Positions 11,382-21,303 of a DNA stretch of 64,000 nucleotides are shown here, piece by piece. Origin of the DNA: Gautieria morchelliformis. Its lineage: Eukaryota; Basidiomycota; Agaricomycetes; Gomphales; Gomphaceae. The stretch covers positions 62,001 to 126,000 of the forward strand of contig WHVA01000333.1 in assembly GCA_015179125.1 (NCBI GenBank), written 5' to 3'. The notes under the pieces are model-generated. The model was not told where the DNA came from and searched no databases. It saw nothing but the letters and a program-made list of their open reading frames with translations. A program made the position numbers and the translations under genes. Numbering within the stretch: the stretch's first letter is position 1; the number at the start of each line of letters is the position of its first letter.

Positions 11382-11604
11382 TGCTTAATAGAAGTCTGAT
11401 AGTTATTACATAATCCCAGTGGGCCCCTTAGGGACCCACTGTATAGTTTATGCGTGGGAACCGGCTAGTGGTCCCCATCGTATCTTACCCTTACACTGTC
11501 ACTACGTAGCATCAGAATACCACACATTGGTCAAGTTCTGTTGTGCTCTTGTGACTTAAGGCTTAAGATAGACATCCTTTACACCTTTTTGAACTATCCT
11601 GCGG
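11382..11604. other. Spacer between Helitron-like units 4 and 5
   Basis: 223 bp with no match elsewhere in the window and no gene. It contains a short palindrome (gtgggccccttagggacccac near 11420). It may be old flanking DNA carried with unit 5 or the real 5' part of that unit. Confidence 0.4.
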
Positions 11605-13308
11605 TCTAAGAATAAAACGGGGGCAGTGGGTTGTGGGTGCTGCTGACCAATGCTTGGTCATCAGTTGTCAGCGGAGCACGCGAGTGGCGCAGCCGCGAGC
11701 TACAAACGCTGCACAGCAGCGTTCCAGGTCACGTGACCGGTTCGTGACCATACGCGAGTGGTCCATGCACGACCCGTCGCTTGGTATAAAGAGAGCAATG
11801 CTGCACAACCGCACTCCCCACTGGTGTCTTCCTGTGTTCTGGCTGTGGTGGGCTTACTACTGCTTTGGCTGGGGTCTTGGTGTCTTTCTGTGTGTCTCTG
11901 GGTGTCTTTCTGTGTGTCTCTGGGTGTCTCTGAGCTTCTTTGGCTGTGAATTGACACCAGCTTCTGCTTCAATGTCCTGTATATTTTTTGATATTTTTTC
12001 GCAAATTGCTATCAATACACCTAACTTGCTAACCTTAATAATAGCCAACTTAAATATCCTGTACATTTTTTTTGATATTTTTTCGCAGATAGAAATCAAT
12101 AAATCTAACTTGCTAACCTTAATAATAGTCAACTTAAATATCCTGTACATTTTTTTGATATTTTTTCGCAAATAGACATCAATAAATCAAACTTGCTAAC
12201 CTCAATAACAGCCACCTTAACTATCCTGTAATTTTGTTGACATTTTTTCGCAAATGGATATCAATAACCTATACTGACTTTGTTCAAGTTGATAACAACT
12301 TCTGTTCTAATGTAGTGTGTTTAGCTTTTTTTGAAAAATAAATATAGATATCAATGAATTATCCTGACTTTGCTAAAATTAATACCAGCTTCAGGTTAAA
12401 TGTACTGTACATTTTTTGACATTTTTTCAAAAGGTAGATATCAATAAATTATCCTGACTTTGCTAAAATTAATAAGAACAGCTGCTTAAATGTTTATATG
12501 TCACAAAATAGATACTGATACATGTCCCTGATATGTGTGAGGACACGCTACCTGTGGGGACACGTTACCTGTGAGGACACACTACGTTTGGGGACACGCT
12601 ACCTGTGAGGACACACTACCTGTGAGGACACGTTACGTGTGAGGACACGTTACGTGTGAGGACACGTTACGTGTGGGGACATGCTACCTGTGAGGACATG
12701 CTACCTGTGAGGACACAGTACCTGTGGGGTCACGTTACCTGTGAGGACACGCTACGTTTGGGGACACGCTACCTGTGAGGACACGTTACGTGTGAGGACA
12801 TGCTACCTGTGAGGACACGTTACGTGTGAGGACATGCTATCCAACTGCACTTTGGGTCTTCCCCCATTTCTGATTTTGGTATTGTTTCTGGTTCTGTGAG
12901 AGTGTCACCGGAGGATCAGCTGGCATATCGATGTAACCACATTGTCAACATTCAGGATCCCCAAGATCACTATTGGATCTATTTCACAATGCACAAGCTT
13001 TGAAACCTGTTGATTATGACAATAAGCGCAATCTTATAATCTCTGATGATTCAGTCAAGACTATTACCACTTTCATGTCTAGAGTTGCTGGTAGGCCCAT
13101 CCCAGAGGTTGAGAGAGAGCTCTGCATGTTCGGCTGTTCCATGGGTGCATACATGATTCATGATACTATATGATCAGGGATATATTTTGCATGATCCTAT
13201 TTACCCCAATGCACTTGACCTTACTGATTCACTTGATCTTACTGATGCATTTGACCTTACCAAGGCGCTTGACTTGCACCCCCGCGCGAAGCGCGGGTAC
13301 CCACCTAG
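11605..13308 (+). mobile_element. Helitron-like unit 5
   Basis: It starts TCTAAGAATAAAACGG. It has CACGTGAC at 11730-11737, tataaa at 11785-11790, a tgtctttctgtgtgtctctg repeat, AT-rich 83-bp units, a 17-bp minisatellite, the short shared frame at 12973, and the best preserved 3' end of the array (CCCGCGCGAAGCGCGGG, 11 nt, CTAG). Host T follows. Confidence 0.7.
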
Positions 13309-13762
13309 TAACTGGGAACGACGACTCATATTACTGTAATACAGGCGAAAATATTAAGCGCAGGATGTCCAAACTATATTGAAGCCTTAATAACACCAAC
13401 CGAGGCGGGATTTTGGCACAGCCAAGTCCTAGTCAACAAAGCCTGAGGCGGCAGTAGACATGGAGCACCAAGTTAGGGTAATTTTAGGAAGGGCTGAGAT
13501 GTTCTGCCGCACTGATCTACCTTTGCAACATTGAGATAGCTAGCATCGTCAGTTATGTACAGGACCCAGGATAGCCTATAATTTGTACAGCTTCCTTCCG
13601 CTTGAGTTTAATTTCCCCCGCAGGCAAACTCCGCGGTGCCAGCGGGGCTTTGATGATGGCTTCTCTGGCGGGGTTTTGAAGACTTAATGGTCAGAAAGAC
13701 GGGTAATACTGAATCGTGCTTCACCTTTGAAGTCTCCCAATATCCCCCCATTCCCCTAGTCC

Positions 13763-15860
13763 ATGCCCATCCACCTCCCGCCACCGGCCACTCTTTCGAG
13801 GCTGGAGACATGCCCCGTCGAGGTTTTGGAAGCTATCGTCCTCGCAACCGTTGGTAGAAACCTACCTGGTCCTCCCGCCGACCTGGCTTCACTCCTTTGC
13901 GTCTCAAAAGCCATATATTTCTCAATATCCATGAAGAACAACACATCACTCTATGGAAAGATCTTTGTACTGAAATTCGACGACCGAGCACCTGTGCGCA
14001 GACTAGGAGAAACTTGCAAGCATGGAAGCATAAGAACGGAAGAACTTGTCAAACGATTTCAGTCGTTGAAAATGTTCAAGATGATGAAATGTCGGCAATT
14101 TTGTGCTGCCCCAACGGCTCGCGGGGATCTATGGGTGGCATACCTGCTGTTTCTGGAACACGATCGCCAGAACTATCAACAATTAGTTTCCTACGCAGCC
14201 GTCGACAAGTTTGCCAGCAGCTTCATCAAGATGGAGGACCCTTCCACGATGGGCTTGAGGGCAATGGTGGTTGGAGAATGGACACTGAAATAAACGCGCT
14301 GGGAACATGGATAATTTGGTTGACGGACAAGGGTAAAATCAATTGTTTTCTATATTGTGCAGTCTGAGAGGTCATATGGTACCAGATCGCTTCGCGAGTG
14401 AAGCTGGAGCTGACCGTGCAAGTGTACTGGAGGCCTTTTCACATATGTTTGTAGGGTCGTTCAAAGTGACTGACTTGTTCATTCTATTCGTAATTTCCTG
14501 ACTCAACGACACTCAGTACGCATCCACCCATGCCCCAATAACTTCCTTTGATATTCCGCTCACTGGACCCACCACGCCACTGCTGCCGCCAACCACGTCT
14601 GCACTCCCTCTCGCTGCGCTTCCATCCTCGCGGCGGAGCTATCTACAGGACTACTTCGGCGTCACTCTACCCGTCACCCACCCGGTTCTTGCACCCGCAG
14701 TGTTCTTGAGCTGTGCCGTCCGTCTTGAGGCTGCCGGAGCTGAAATGGCGAGGCGTCTTCCAGAAGGACACGGCACCCCAACAACTATGTTTGCAGACTG
14801 GGGCCAGGGTTGTGGCAGCGAGCAATATGACCATGACTGGAGCTGTCTGCTCACTTGCTACATCCCGTGGATGCCAGTGATCAGCGTCATCATACCGCGT
14901 GTGTTCACGCCTGGGATGCTAACTGGTACTTGGGTTGGCCGCTGTTTTGTAGGCCTCTTTCCTAAACCATATTATCGTCGCCTTCACTCTATTACATCAA
15001 GGAGGTTCCTGAGGAACAATTCGATGATCTTCTGGCTCCACAGCCTTCGGAAGATGATCCCATGCCTCCAGAACCTGATGTATATCCTACACTGATGCAG
15101 TTTCTTCTTCGGTGAGCCTGGATTGCATTGCACAATATGCACATACTCTCACGGCGTGAATAACCCAGTGAATACCATGCCCACGACCATTCTCAAACGC
15201 TCGGGTTTAATGATTCGAGTCAGGACTTGGGAAGCAATGGCGTGTTCAAAGCTTGGTTGCCGCAAGGTGTAGGCATGAGCGAGACTGAGGTGTGTCCTAT
15301 ATATGTGTGTGTGTGTGTGTAACGATCATCTCAGTCCTTTGCTGGTCGATAGCGCGAGCTATGCTTCTCAGTCGACAACCCTGGCACCATGCGGCTGTGC
15401 AAGTATGATATTTATGATCCGGCCACAGCCGCGAGAAGGGCATTGGATGAAGAATTCAGACCGACTGCTCCCTTCAGCGATGGTGTCTACGACATCGTTC
15501 TAACTGCTCAGGTACGTACAAAGAGCGTTGAACATATTTGTCTTTTGAATCATGCATATATGCAGACCGGGGATCACTTCGGTTCCGTATGGGGACACAA
15601 GTCCTACTACGGTCGTGTCAGAGGCTGGGATGGCCTTATCCTGCTCTTTAGCGTTGCAGTAAGTGCTTGTTTGCTTCTTACGCACATGCCATTGGCATTA
15701 ATGCTCTTGGGTTGTGCTGCAGACACCAGGGGAACCGTCACTGATATTCAGTGGCTATATCCACGGGAGCACAAACCTTGTGGGTAGATGGCATGAAACT
15801 GCCACACCAGTGGACTTGCCTGGCTGGGAGGGTGTATGGAGTATGATAAAAATAGAATGA
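13763..15860 (+). pseudogene. F-box domain protein gene, copy 1 (multi-exon, probably inactive)
   Basis: The predicted protein resembles a large Agaricomycete family of F-box proteins (substrate adaptors for SCF ubiquitin ligases). The N-terminus has the F-box-like CPVEVLEAIVLATVG and LLCVSKAIY. The middle has WVAYLLFLEHDRQNYQQL and YASTHAPITSFDIPL. The end has GRVRGWDGLILLFSVA, GYIHGSTNLVGRWHET and PGWEGVWSM, the usual C-terminal pattern. Supported introns are 14466-14516, 15512-15565 and 15659-15722, and the stop is at 15858-15860. A further exon starts at 15353. Against the inverted copy, one base seems missing near 14229 (SFIKMED for SVIQDGG), which breaks the first exon. The exon border near 14935-15000 is unclear. 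ATG at 13763 is chosen because it precedes the F-box-like stretch closely. Confidence 0.6.
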
Positions 15861-16261
15861 CCCAAGGCGATAGCCAGGTGAATCTCGTTGAAATAGAAGC
15901 ACATGTCTGTTTTGCTCGGCCTGCTGGTTAATAGATGGCGGATGGCGTGGTCTCTAACTGAAAACCTGTCGTATTCAGCCTCCGACAGTCCAACATCCTG
16001 TACCATTACGACCATAGGTTCAGAGCTCGGCGGTGTGACATGAAATTTTACCTAGTTCACTGGTTCAGAGGAAACCGTGACATGTGACTGAACTTAAATT
16101 AGTTCAATGAACATCCGACTCAGGTGCGAAAAAATTTGCTACTCTGGACTTGCTCAGCCTGTATGTGTAACAGGTGACTACGGCTCTGGGAGTTCAGGTT
16201 GAAGGGGTCTTGTGACGCGTGAGTGAACCTATGGTCGTAATGGTACAGTATATTCACTATC

Positions 16262-16440
16262 TATGCTACTCCAATTGCACTTTAATTATTTGTCGTGCAC
16301 ACATGTAAAATGCGCACACACAAGTCATGATAGCGCCGCGTTTCGAGCTTTTCTGACAAGACACGTGGAGGCAAGACAGACACATATGGTCAAAATGCAC
16401 AAATATGTTATTTTGCCCACGCGCGACGAATATATTGTCT
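16262..16440 (-). repeat. Repeat family E, inverted copy
   Basis: In reverse this matches 20525-20770 and 58230-58490: agtagcat, caaataattaaagtgca, gcatgacttgtgtg, and a segment with acatatggtcaaaatgcac. About 180-260 bp, non-coding, no clear terminal repeats. Possibly a MITE or a duplicated gene end. Confidence 0.6.
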
Positions 16441-16559
16441 TCAAATCTCTAGATCACGTCGATAGGTCAGTGTTGCTTTTGGACCGACTAAAGCTCTTGC
16501 ATCTGTTTCTGGGCCAACTCAACTGCCGAACAACCGTAGAGCTACATTTGAGGTTTTAG

Positions 16560-16640
16560 TATGACCTCTGTCTGGTATCTCAGGTAAGTTTGAGTTGATT
16601 ACTTCTCTGTACTTTACACCATTGACATGCACTTTTAGAT
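16560..16640 (+). other. Possible host intron interrupted at its acceptor by a copia element
   Basis: tctcag|gtaagtttgag... runs to ttgacatgcacttttaga, a good donor, branch-like and acceptor set, and the copia LTR starts exactly at the acceptor end. Sequence after the element (20365 on, ttagataccgatg) continues as it would after the acceptor. The host gene itself is not recognised. Confidence 0.3.
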
Positions 16641-16863
16641 GTTAGTAATCGGGACGATGACACCGCCAAGGCAAAGCCGGCACGCACCTAGCCGGAAGTT
16701 CGAGATCGCTCTCGACCCCGGGTTGCTGGTGCACCGGCATCGCATCGGCACAGCAGCTCGAAGAGATTGGTAATACAATGGACATCATATTTTGTATATA
16801 AAGGCAGAACAATCTACTTGAGATCGTAGAATAACCAGTTCATTATATCTCCTTCGTTCCACA
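16640..16863 (+). repeat. 5' LTR of copia family 1
   Basis: 224 bp, TGTTAGTAATCGGG to CTTCGTTCCACA, with a TATA-like gtatataaagg near 16796. Other copies in the window: 20141-20364, solo 27966-28186, partial 45955-46060 and partial 62063-62197. Confidence 0.95.
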
Positions 16864-17060
16864 GGTTATGGGCCCCGGCCATAACTAAACTACTACAGAC
16901 CTAGCTTACTCCAACTACGCTCTATACTCCAACGACTCAATACCGATCGACGATGTCGAGTAGCAACAACACGTACAAGATCGACCCCTTGAACGGGGAT
17001 AATTACGCGGCGTGGCGCCAGCGGCTCGAGTGGATACTCGATGACTTAGATCTGTGAGAC

Positions 17061-18440
17061 GTGGCTATCGGCAGGGAGATGGAACCGAGACCGGCAGATG
17101 CCGACAACGTGACTGGGACCGAGCAGCAGGAGATCGACGATTGGAGAAGGAAGGATAAGAAAGCTAGAAAAGCGATTTGCCTCAGAGTCGCCAATGAACA
17201 GCTAGTTTACATCAATCAGACAATGTCTGCATTTTCTGTATGGACTAGTTTACAAGCTATATTCGAATCCAAGGGAGCAGTGGGGATTGTAAATCTCCGA
17301 AGAGATTTCTTCCGGACGCTTGCCGAGGACGGCGCGAACATGGAGGAGCACGTACACAAGCTCCGCGGCATTCAACAGGAACTAAATTCGCAGGGACATT
17401 ACATCAGTGACACCGAGTTCTCGAACACGTTGCTGACGTCATTACCAGATTCTTGGTCGGCGTTTATTACGGCAGTAAACGCCAGTGGAGCCGGGACAAC
17501 AGCTGATATATTAATAGCTCGGGTCCTCGATGAGGATCGAGCACGGAAATCTGGATCGGCACAGCAGACGGTGCTTAAGGCGCAACAACGTCACAAGCCC
17601 AGGAAAGATGACTCAGGAGCAACAAAGGGAAAATGCCAAAATTGCAGCAAGAAGGGTCATTACGTGAAGGACTGTTGGGCAAAAGGTGGCGGCAAGGAGG
17701 GCCAAGCACCGAAATGGTTCAAATCAGGGAACAAAGAAACAGTCAAACAAGTGGAAGAAAAGGACTTCGCATTTGTATCTAAGGAGGTAGCATACAGTGC
17801 TATATCTGCATCCGACTGGCTAGCCCATTCAGCGGCAACAACACATATAGCTCGAAGCCGAAACGATTTCGCTAGCTATGCCGAGGAACATGGCATTATC
17901 ATGGAGACCACAGCTCCATACTCCCCAGCCCAGAATGGAATCGCCGAACGACTCAACCGGACCTTACTCGAGCACGCACGGGCAATGATATTTGCCAAGA
18001 ACCTGCCAAAAATACTCTGGCCCGAGGCCGTGGCTTACGCGTGTTATATCAAAAATCGATCACCCACGCGAGCGCTTGGAGATGACGCAATGCCATTCCA
18101 GGCACTATTCGGCAAGAAGCCGAACATAGCACGTCTAGAGGAATTCGGGACAAATTGCTGGGTTATGGTACCGGATCAACGTCGAGCCAAACTTGATCCA
18201 AAGGCAGAAGAACATATCTTCGTTGGAGTAGCAGAACATGCAAAAGCCTGGAGGTATTACAATAAAGCCTCAAAGCATGTTCAAATTTCGAGAAATATTA
18301 CATTCGATGAAAACGACAACAGACTCTACCCTACCCCAGATAACGACGATGACGACACGGCACCGCTCAAGGGGGAGCACTCACCGCCCGAGCATGTGCC
18401 GGACCTGATCCCATCTACCCCGCAGATGTCATCACCCTAG
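17061..18440 (+). CDS. Copia family 1 gag/integrase region (fossil)
   Basis: A 459-residue frame. The N-terminal half is a copia-type gag (UBN2-like; residues about 1-190). A CCHC zinc knuckle CQNCSKKGHYVKDC is near residues 195-210. After a short protease-like stretch comes the integrase end (PYSPAQNGIAERLNRTLLEH, near residue 290) and a C-terminal region. The parts are those of a copia polyprotein, and the element is non-functional as it stands. Confidence 0.85.
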   Translation: MAIGREMEPRPADADNVTGTEQQEIDDWRRKDKKARKAICLRVANEQLVYINQTMSAFSVWTSLQAIFESKGAVGIVNLRRDFFRTLAEDGANMEEHVHKLRGIQQELNSQGHYISDTEFSNTLLTSLPDSWSAFITAVNASGAGTTADILIARVLDEDRARKSGSAQQTVLKAQQRHKPRKDDSGATKGKCQNCSKKGHYVKDCWAKGGGKEGQAPKWFKSGNKETVKQVEEKDFAFVSKEVAYSAISASDWLAHSAATTHIARSRNDFASYAEEHGIIMETTAPYSPAQNGIAERLNRTLLEHARAMIFAKNLPKILWPEAVAYACYIKNRSPTRALGDDAMPFQALFGKKPNIARLEEFGTNCWVMVPDQRRAKLDPKAEEHIFVGVAEHAKAWRYYNKASKHVQISRNITFDENDNRLYPTPDNDDDDTAPLKGEHSPPEHVPDLIPSTPQMSSP

Positions 18441-18791
18441 ACGACGCCCGTTCCTGATCCACCTGAACAAGCGCCAGCTCCACAGATTCGACGGAGCGCG
18501 CGTATCACTCAAAGACCGGATTACCGGAAGCTGAATGATTCAGGACGCATCGAACAGGTTTACATAACGAGAGAAATCGTCACTGAACCTGAGAATTACA
18601 GAGCGGCGGTATCACGTGATGATGCGCCGATCTGGGAGAAAGTGATGGAAATTGAAATGGATCAACACAAGACATTAGGAACATGGGAATTAACAGAACT
18701 ACCACCCAGACGAGTAGCTATCGGTTGCTGATGGGTATATGCTGTCAAAACGCAACCGGACGGGCAATTCGATAAGGCTAAAGCAAGGGTT

Positions 18792-20192
18792 GTGGCTCAA
18801 GGGTTCACACAGAGGCCAGGGATGGATTACTATGAAATAACTTCACCTGTGGTCAAGTTCGATTCACTACGTGTTCTATTAGCCATCGCAAACACACTCG
18901 ATTGGGAAATCGAAATGATGGATGTCAAAGGCGCCTATCTCAATTCAACTATAGATGAGGAGATCTACATGCGCCAGCCTGAAGGTTTTGATGATGGATC
19001 TGGACGTGTTCTAAGAATATACAGAGCGCTCTATGGACTCAAGCAATCGGGACGAGCTTGGCATCAGCGCTTACGCAAATTACTACTCGACCTCGGCTTC
19101 CATCAAAGTACAGCCGATGAATGCGTCTACATCAGGCAAGATAAGGACTCAATCGAAGTCATATCAGTATACGTGGATGACTTCGGACTATTTGCCAACT
19201 CCAAAGGAGGGATGATTAAGCTCAAGGGGGAGCTTCATGGAAAATTCCCTTTAACAGATTTAGGAAAAATGAAGAAAATCTTGGGAATTAGAGTTGAGAG
19301 GAATAGGGATGAGGGAATACTGATCATGTCTCAAGGACATTACATCAACATCATACTCGATCGATTCAACATGGCTACGGCACATTCCGTATCTACACCC
19401 CTGCACAAAATGATCAAACTCACGACACCTATGGACTCAACAGGTCCAACTGCCGAAGTACCCTATGCTAAAGCAATCGGATCGCTAATGTATGCAGCAC
19501 TCAGCACGGGACCTGATTTGGCCTTTACCATACAACATCTGAGCCAATTCACTACTACTTATGGAGCCGAGCACTGGACGGCGATCAAGCATGCGCTCAG
19601 GTACCTCAAGGGGTCACGTGACGACGGCATAACCTTCCGACGAGACGCTGGTCTCGACCTCGAACTATTTGTTGACTCGGATTATGCTAATAGAAACGAC
19701 GCACTGTCTATTAGCGGCTATGTAGCTATACTAGGAGGGGGAGCTATTGCATGGAGCTCGAAGAAGCAGCGAACGATCGTGCTATCTACTACGGAGGCCG
19801 AATACATGGCACTCACCGAGGGTGCCAAGCAATTGATCTGGCTGAGGCACTTCATCAAGGAGCTAGGAATAGATCAAGCCCAGCCCACGTCACTCCGATC
19901 AGACAACCCAGGCGCCACTACACTATCGCATGACGCAACGTATCATGCGCGTACCAAACACATCAATGTTGCATATCACTTCATCCGCGAGAAAGTGGCC
20001 TCTCACGAGGCATCACTTACCTACGTACCGACGAAGGAGAACGTAGCGGACATATTTACAAAGGGATTGGATTTACACCAACATAGGTATCTATTAGGGA
20101 AATTAGGATTTTGCCGAAGGGACTTCTCGCTGAGGGGGAGTGTTAGTAATCGGGACGATGACACCGCCGAGGCAGAGCCGGCACGCACCTAG
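18792..20192 (+). CDS. Copia family 1 reverse transcriptase and RNase H region (fossil)
   Basis: A 466-residue frame. The copia reverse transcriptase includes VKGAYLN, ALYGLKQSGRAWH and the catalytic YVDDFGLF near residue 125. The RNase H follows, with VDSDYA, WSSKKQ, STTEAEYMAL and SDNPGA, and a C-terminal HINVAYHFIREKV block typical of copia. The frame ends just inside the 3' LTR. Confidence 0.9.
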   Translation: MAQGFTQRPGMDYYEITSPVVKFDSLRVLLAIANTLDWEIEMMDVKGAYLNSTIDEEIYMRQPEGFDDGSGRVLRIYRALYGLKQSGRAWHQRLRKLLLDLGFHQSTADECVYIRQDKDSIEVISVYVDDFGLFANSKGGMIKLKGELHGKFPLTDLGKMKKILGIRVERNRDEGILIMSQGHYINIILDRFNMATAHSVSTPLHKMIKLTTPMDSTGPTAEVPYAKAIGSLMYAALSTGPDLAFTIQHLSQFTTTYGAEHWTAIKHALRYLKGSRDDGITFRRDAGLDLELFVDSDYANRNDALSISGYVAILGGGAIAWSSKKQRTIVLSTTEAEYMALTEGAKQLIWLRHFIKELGIDQAQPTSLRSDNPGATTLSHDATYHARTKHINVAYHFIREKVASHEASLTYVPTKENVADIFTKGLDLHQHRYLLGKLGFCRRDFSLRGSVSNRDDDTAEAEPART

Positions 20193-20364
20193 CCGGAAGT
20201 TCGAGATCGCTCTCGACCCCAGGTTGCTGGTGCACCGGCATCGCATCGGCACAGCAGCTCGAAGAGATTGGTAATACAATGGACATCATATTTTGTATAT
20301 AAAGGCAGAACGATCTACTCGAGATTGTAGAATAACCAGTTCATTATATCTCCTTTGTTCCACA
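20141..20364 (+). repeat. 3' LTR of copia family 1
   Basis: 224 bp. All 7 differences from the 5' LTR are transitions, six of them at CpG in one copy. The TTAGA duplication follows. Confidence 0.95.
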
Positions 20365-20524
20365 TTAGATACCGATGCAAAGTCATTTTCGACAGTGCGC
20401 CATACACGATGTAAAATTGAAATGCTTGTAGACGACAAGATAGCATGGTAATGCGAGGCTTCTGACACATGCTCAGCAGGTCGGTGTGATGGGTATGACG
20501 CACAACCGAGCCAGTCACACCGAA

Positions 20525-20770
20525 GGATTTGTCACCGGTGGCCTACAACCACCCAGAGCCACCCATGTTGGCACATACCCAGGTGCCATTTCAATTCGTC
20601 GCGCATGATCAAAATAGTATATTTGTGCATTTTGACCATCATATATCATATATGCCTTGCCTTATCTTGTCAGAAAAACTCGAAGATGCAGCGGTAGCAT
20701 GACTTGTGTGTGCGCATTTTACATGTGTGCACGCCAAATAATTAAAGTGCAGTTGTGGAGTAGCATAAGT
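20525..20770 (+). repeat. Repeat family E, copy 2
   Basis: It starts tttgtcacc and runs through cacccatgttggcacataccc and tcagaaaaactcgaagatg to ggagtagcata. About 85% similar to 58230-58490. It lies in opposite orientation to the copy at 16262-16440, so the copia element is flanked by an inverted pair. Confidence 0.7.
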
Positions 20771-21081
20771 ATCTGCCAGTCCCAGCACACGCCGTCTCAA
20801 ACTCATCGACACCAGTCCACACTTGGTGTTGTCTAAATTTCCCGAGCAATTCCGATCAATATACTTATCTGTTCATCATGGGTATTATGAACACTGGAAT
20901 GAATAATATCATTTCATATTCCATTTCGTCACCTACATGCCTTTTGCGTCCCCTTGCTTTACACCTAGTGTCCTTTTTGGTACCTTTTCTGCTGTGCCAC
21001 TGTTGTATTTCCGTCTCTTTGCTAATTCTGTCACGCTGCAGATGAGTTACTGTCACCTCACCAATGAGTCACCATGACACA

Positions 21082-21303
21082 TCAGTCCCAAGTTTTAGCT
21101 GCTGCCCAGCCGCTGCGTCGAATTATAGAGGTGTGCTCATGACCTGTCCCAAGCAGCCACATAAATTGCAAGAGGCCAAACATGTGTAGGTCTGAGTCGA
21201 GGATGCTTGTACTTTGATCTAGCAGTCCCACGATCACGAGAACTAGTACAAGAAGCGCGATCGAAACACCCAGACAACAGGCTACTGGCCAGGTTGTCAG
21301 CAT
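21082..21303 (-). pseudogene. C-terminal part of a host membrane protein, cut by copia family 2
   Basis: A 73-residue frame ends in a normal stop. WPVACCLGVSIALLVLVLVI is a strong membrane helix, followed by MFGLLQFMWLLG and a polar tail ending RSGWAAAKTWD. It resembles the end of multi-pass membrane proteins seen in Agaricomycetes, but I cannot name a family. The frame is open right up to the target duplication of the copia element, which suggests that the insertion split the gene. Minus-strand sequence beyond 32652 may hold the 5' part. Function unknown. Confidence 0.4.

Larger units (their letters stand above)
2901..13308 (+). mobile_element. Composite array of head-to-tail Helitron-like units
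   Basis: The block is bounded by host A on the left (..caacaggtaa) and host T on the right (taactggga..), the A|T target that Helitrons use, with no target duplication. Its right end has the Helitron 3' signature: a perfect GC-rich hairpin (7-bp stem, GAA loop) at 13281-13297, 11 nt, then CTAG. The same hairpin plus CCACCTAG recurs at 5926, 7986, 9883 and 11381, always on the plus strand, so there are five 3' ends in one block. No Rep or helicase gene is present, so all units are non-autonomous. The left terminus reads TTACACTATATG rather than the textbook TC; a similar GTACACTATATG starts unit 3. The family assignment rests on the 3' ends and the empty site. Confidence 0.75.
16640..20364 (+). 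mobile_element. Ty1/copia LTR retrotransposon (family 1), old copy
   Basis: LTRs at 16640-16863 and 20141-20364 (224 bp each, TGTTAG...CACA) differ at 7 positions, about 3%. The target duplication is TTAGA (16635-16639 and 20365-20369). The primer site after the 5' LTR, GGTTATGGGCCC, matches the anticodon stem of initiator tRNA-Met, the internal-fragment primer known from Drosophila copia. A purine tract (gaggggga) precedes the 3' LTR. Coding parts run in copia order: gag with a zinc knuckle, integrase, reverse transcriptase, RNase H. At 3.7 kb it is shorter than the usual 5 kb and looks broken, with about four breaks. Confidence 0.95.

Noticed and set aside
2901-13308. CRISPR-like array in the repeated GGGGACAC blocks
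   Set aside because: Units are contiguous and degenerate with no unique spacers, and the genome is eukaryotic.
15303-15503. (GT)n run near 15303 as the start of a small cysteine protein
   Set aside because: It lies in an intron-like gap of the F-box gene; the downstream sequence reads as an exon of that gene in another frame.
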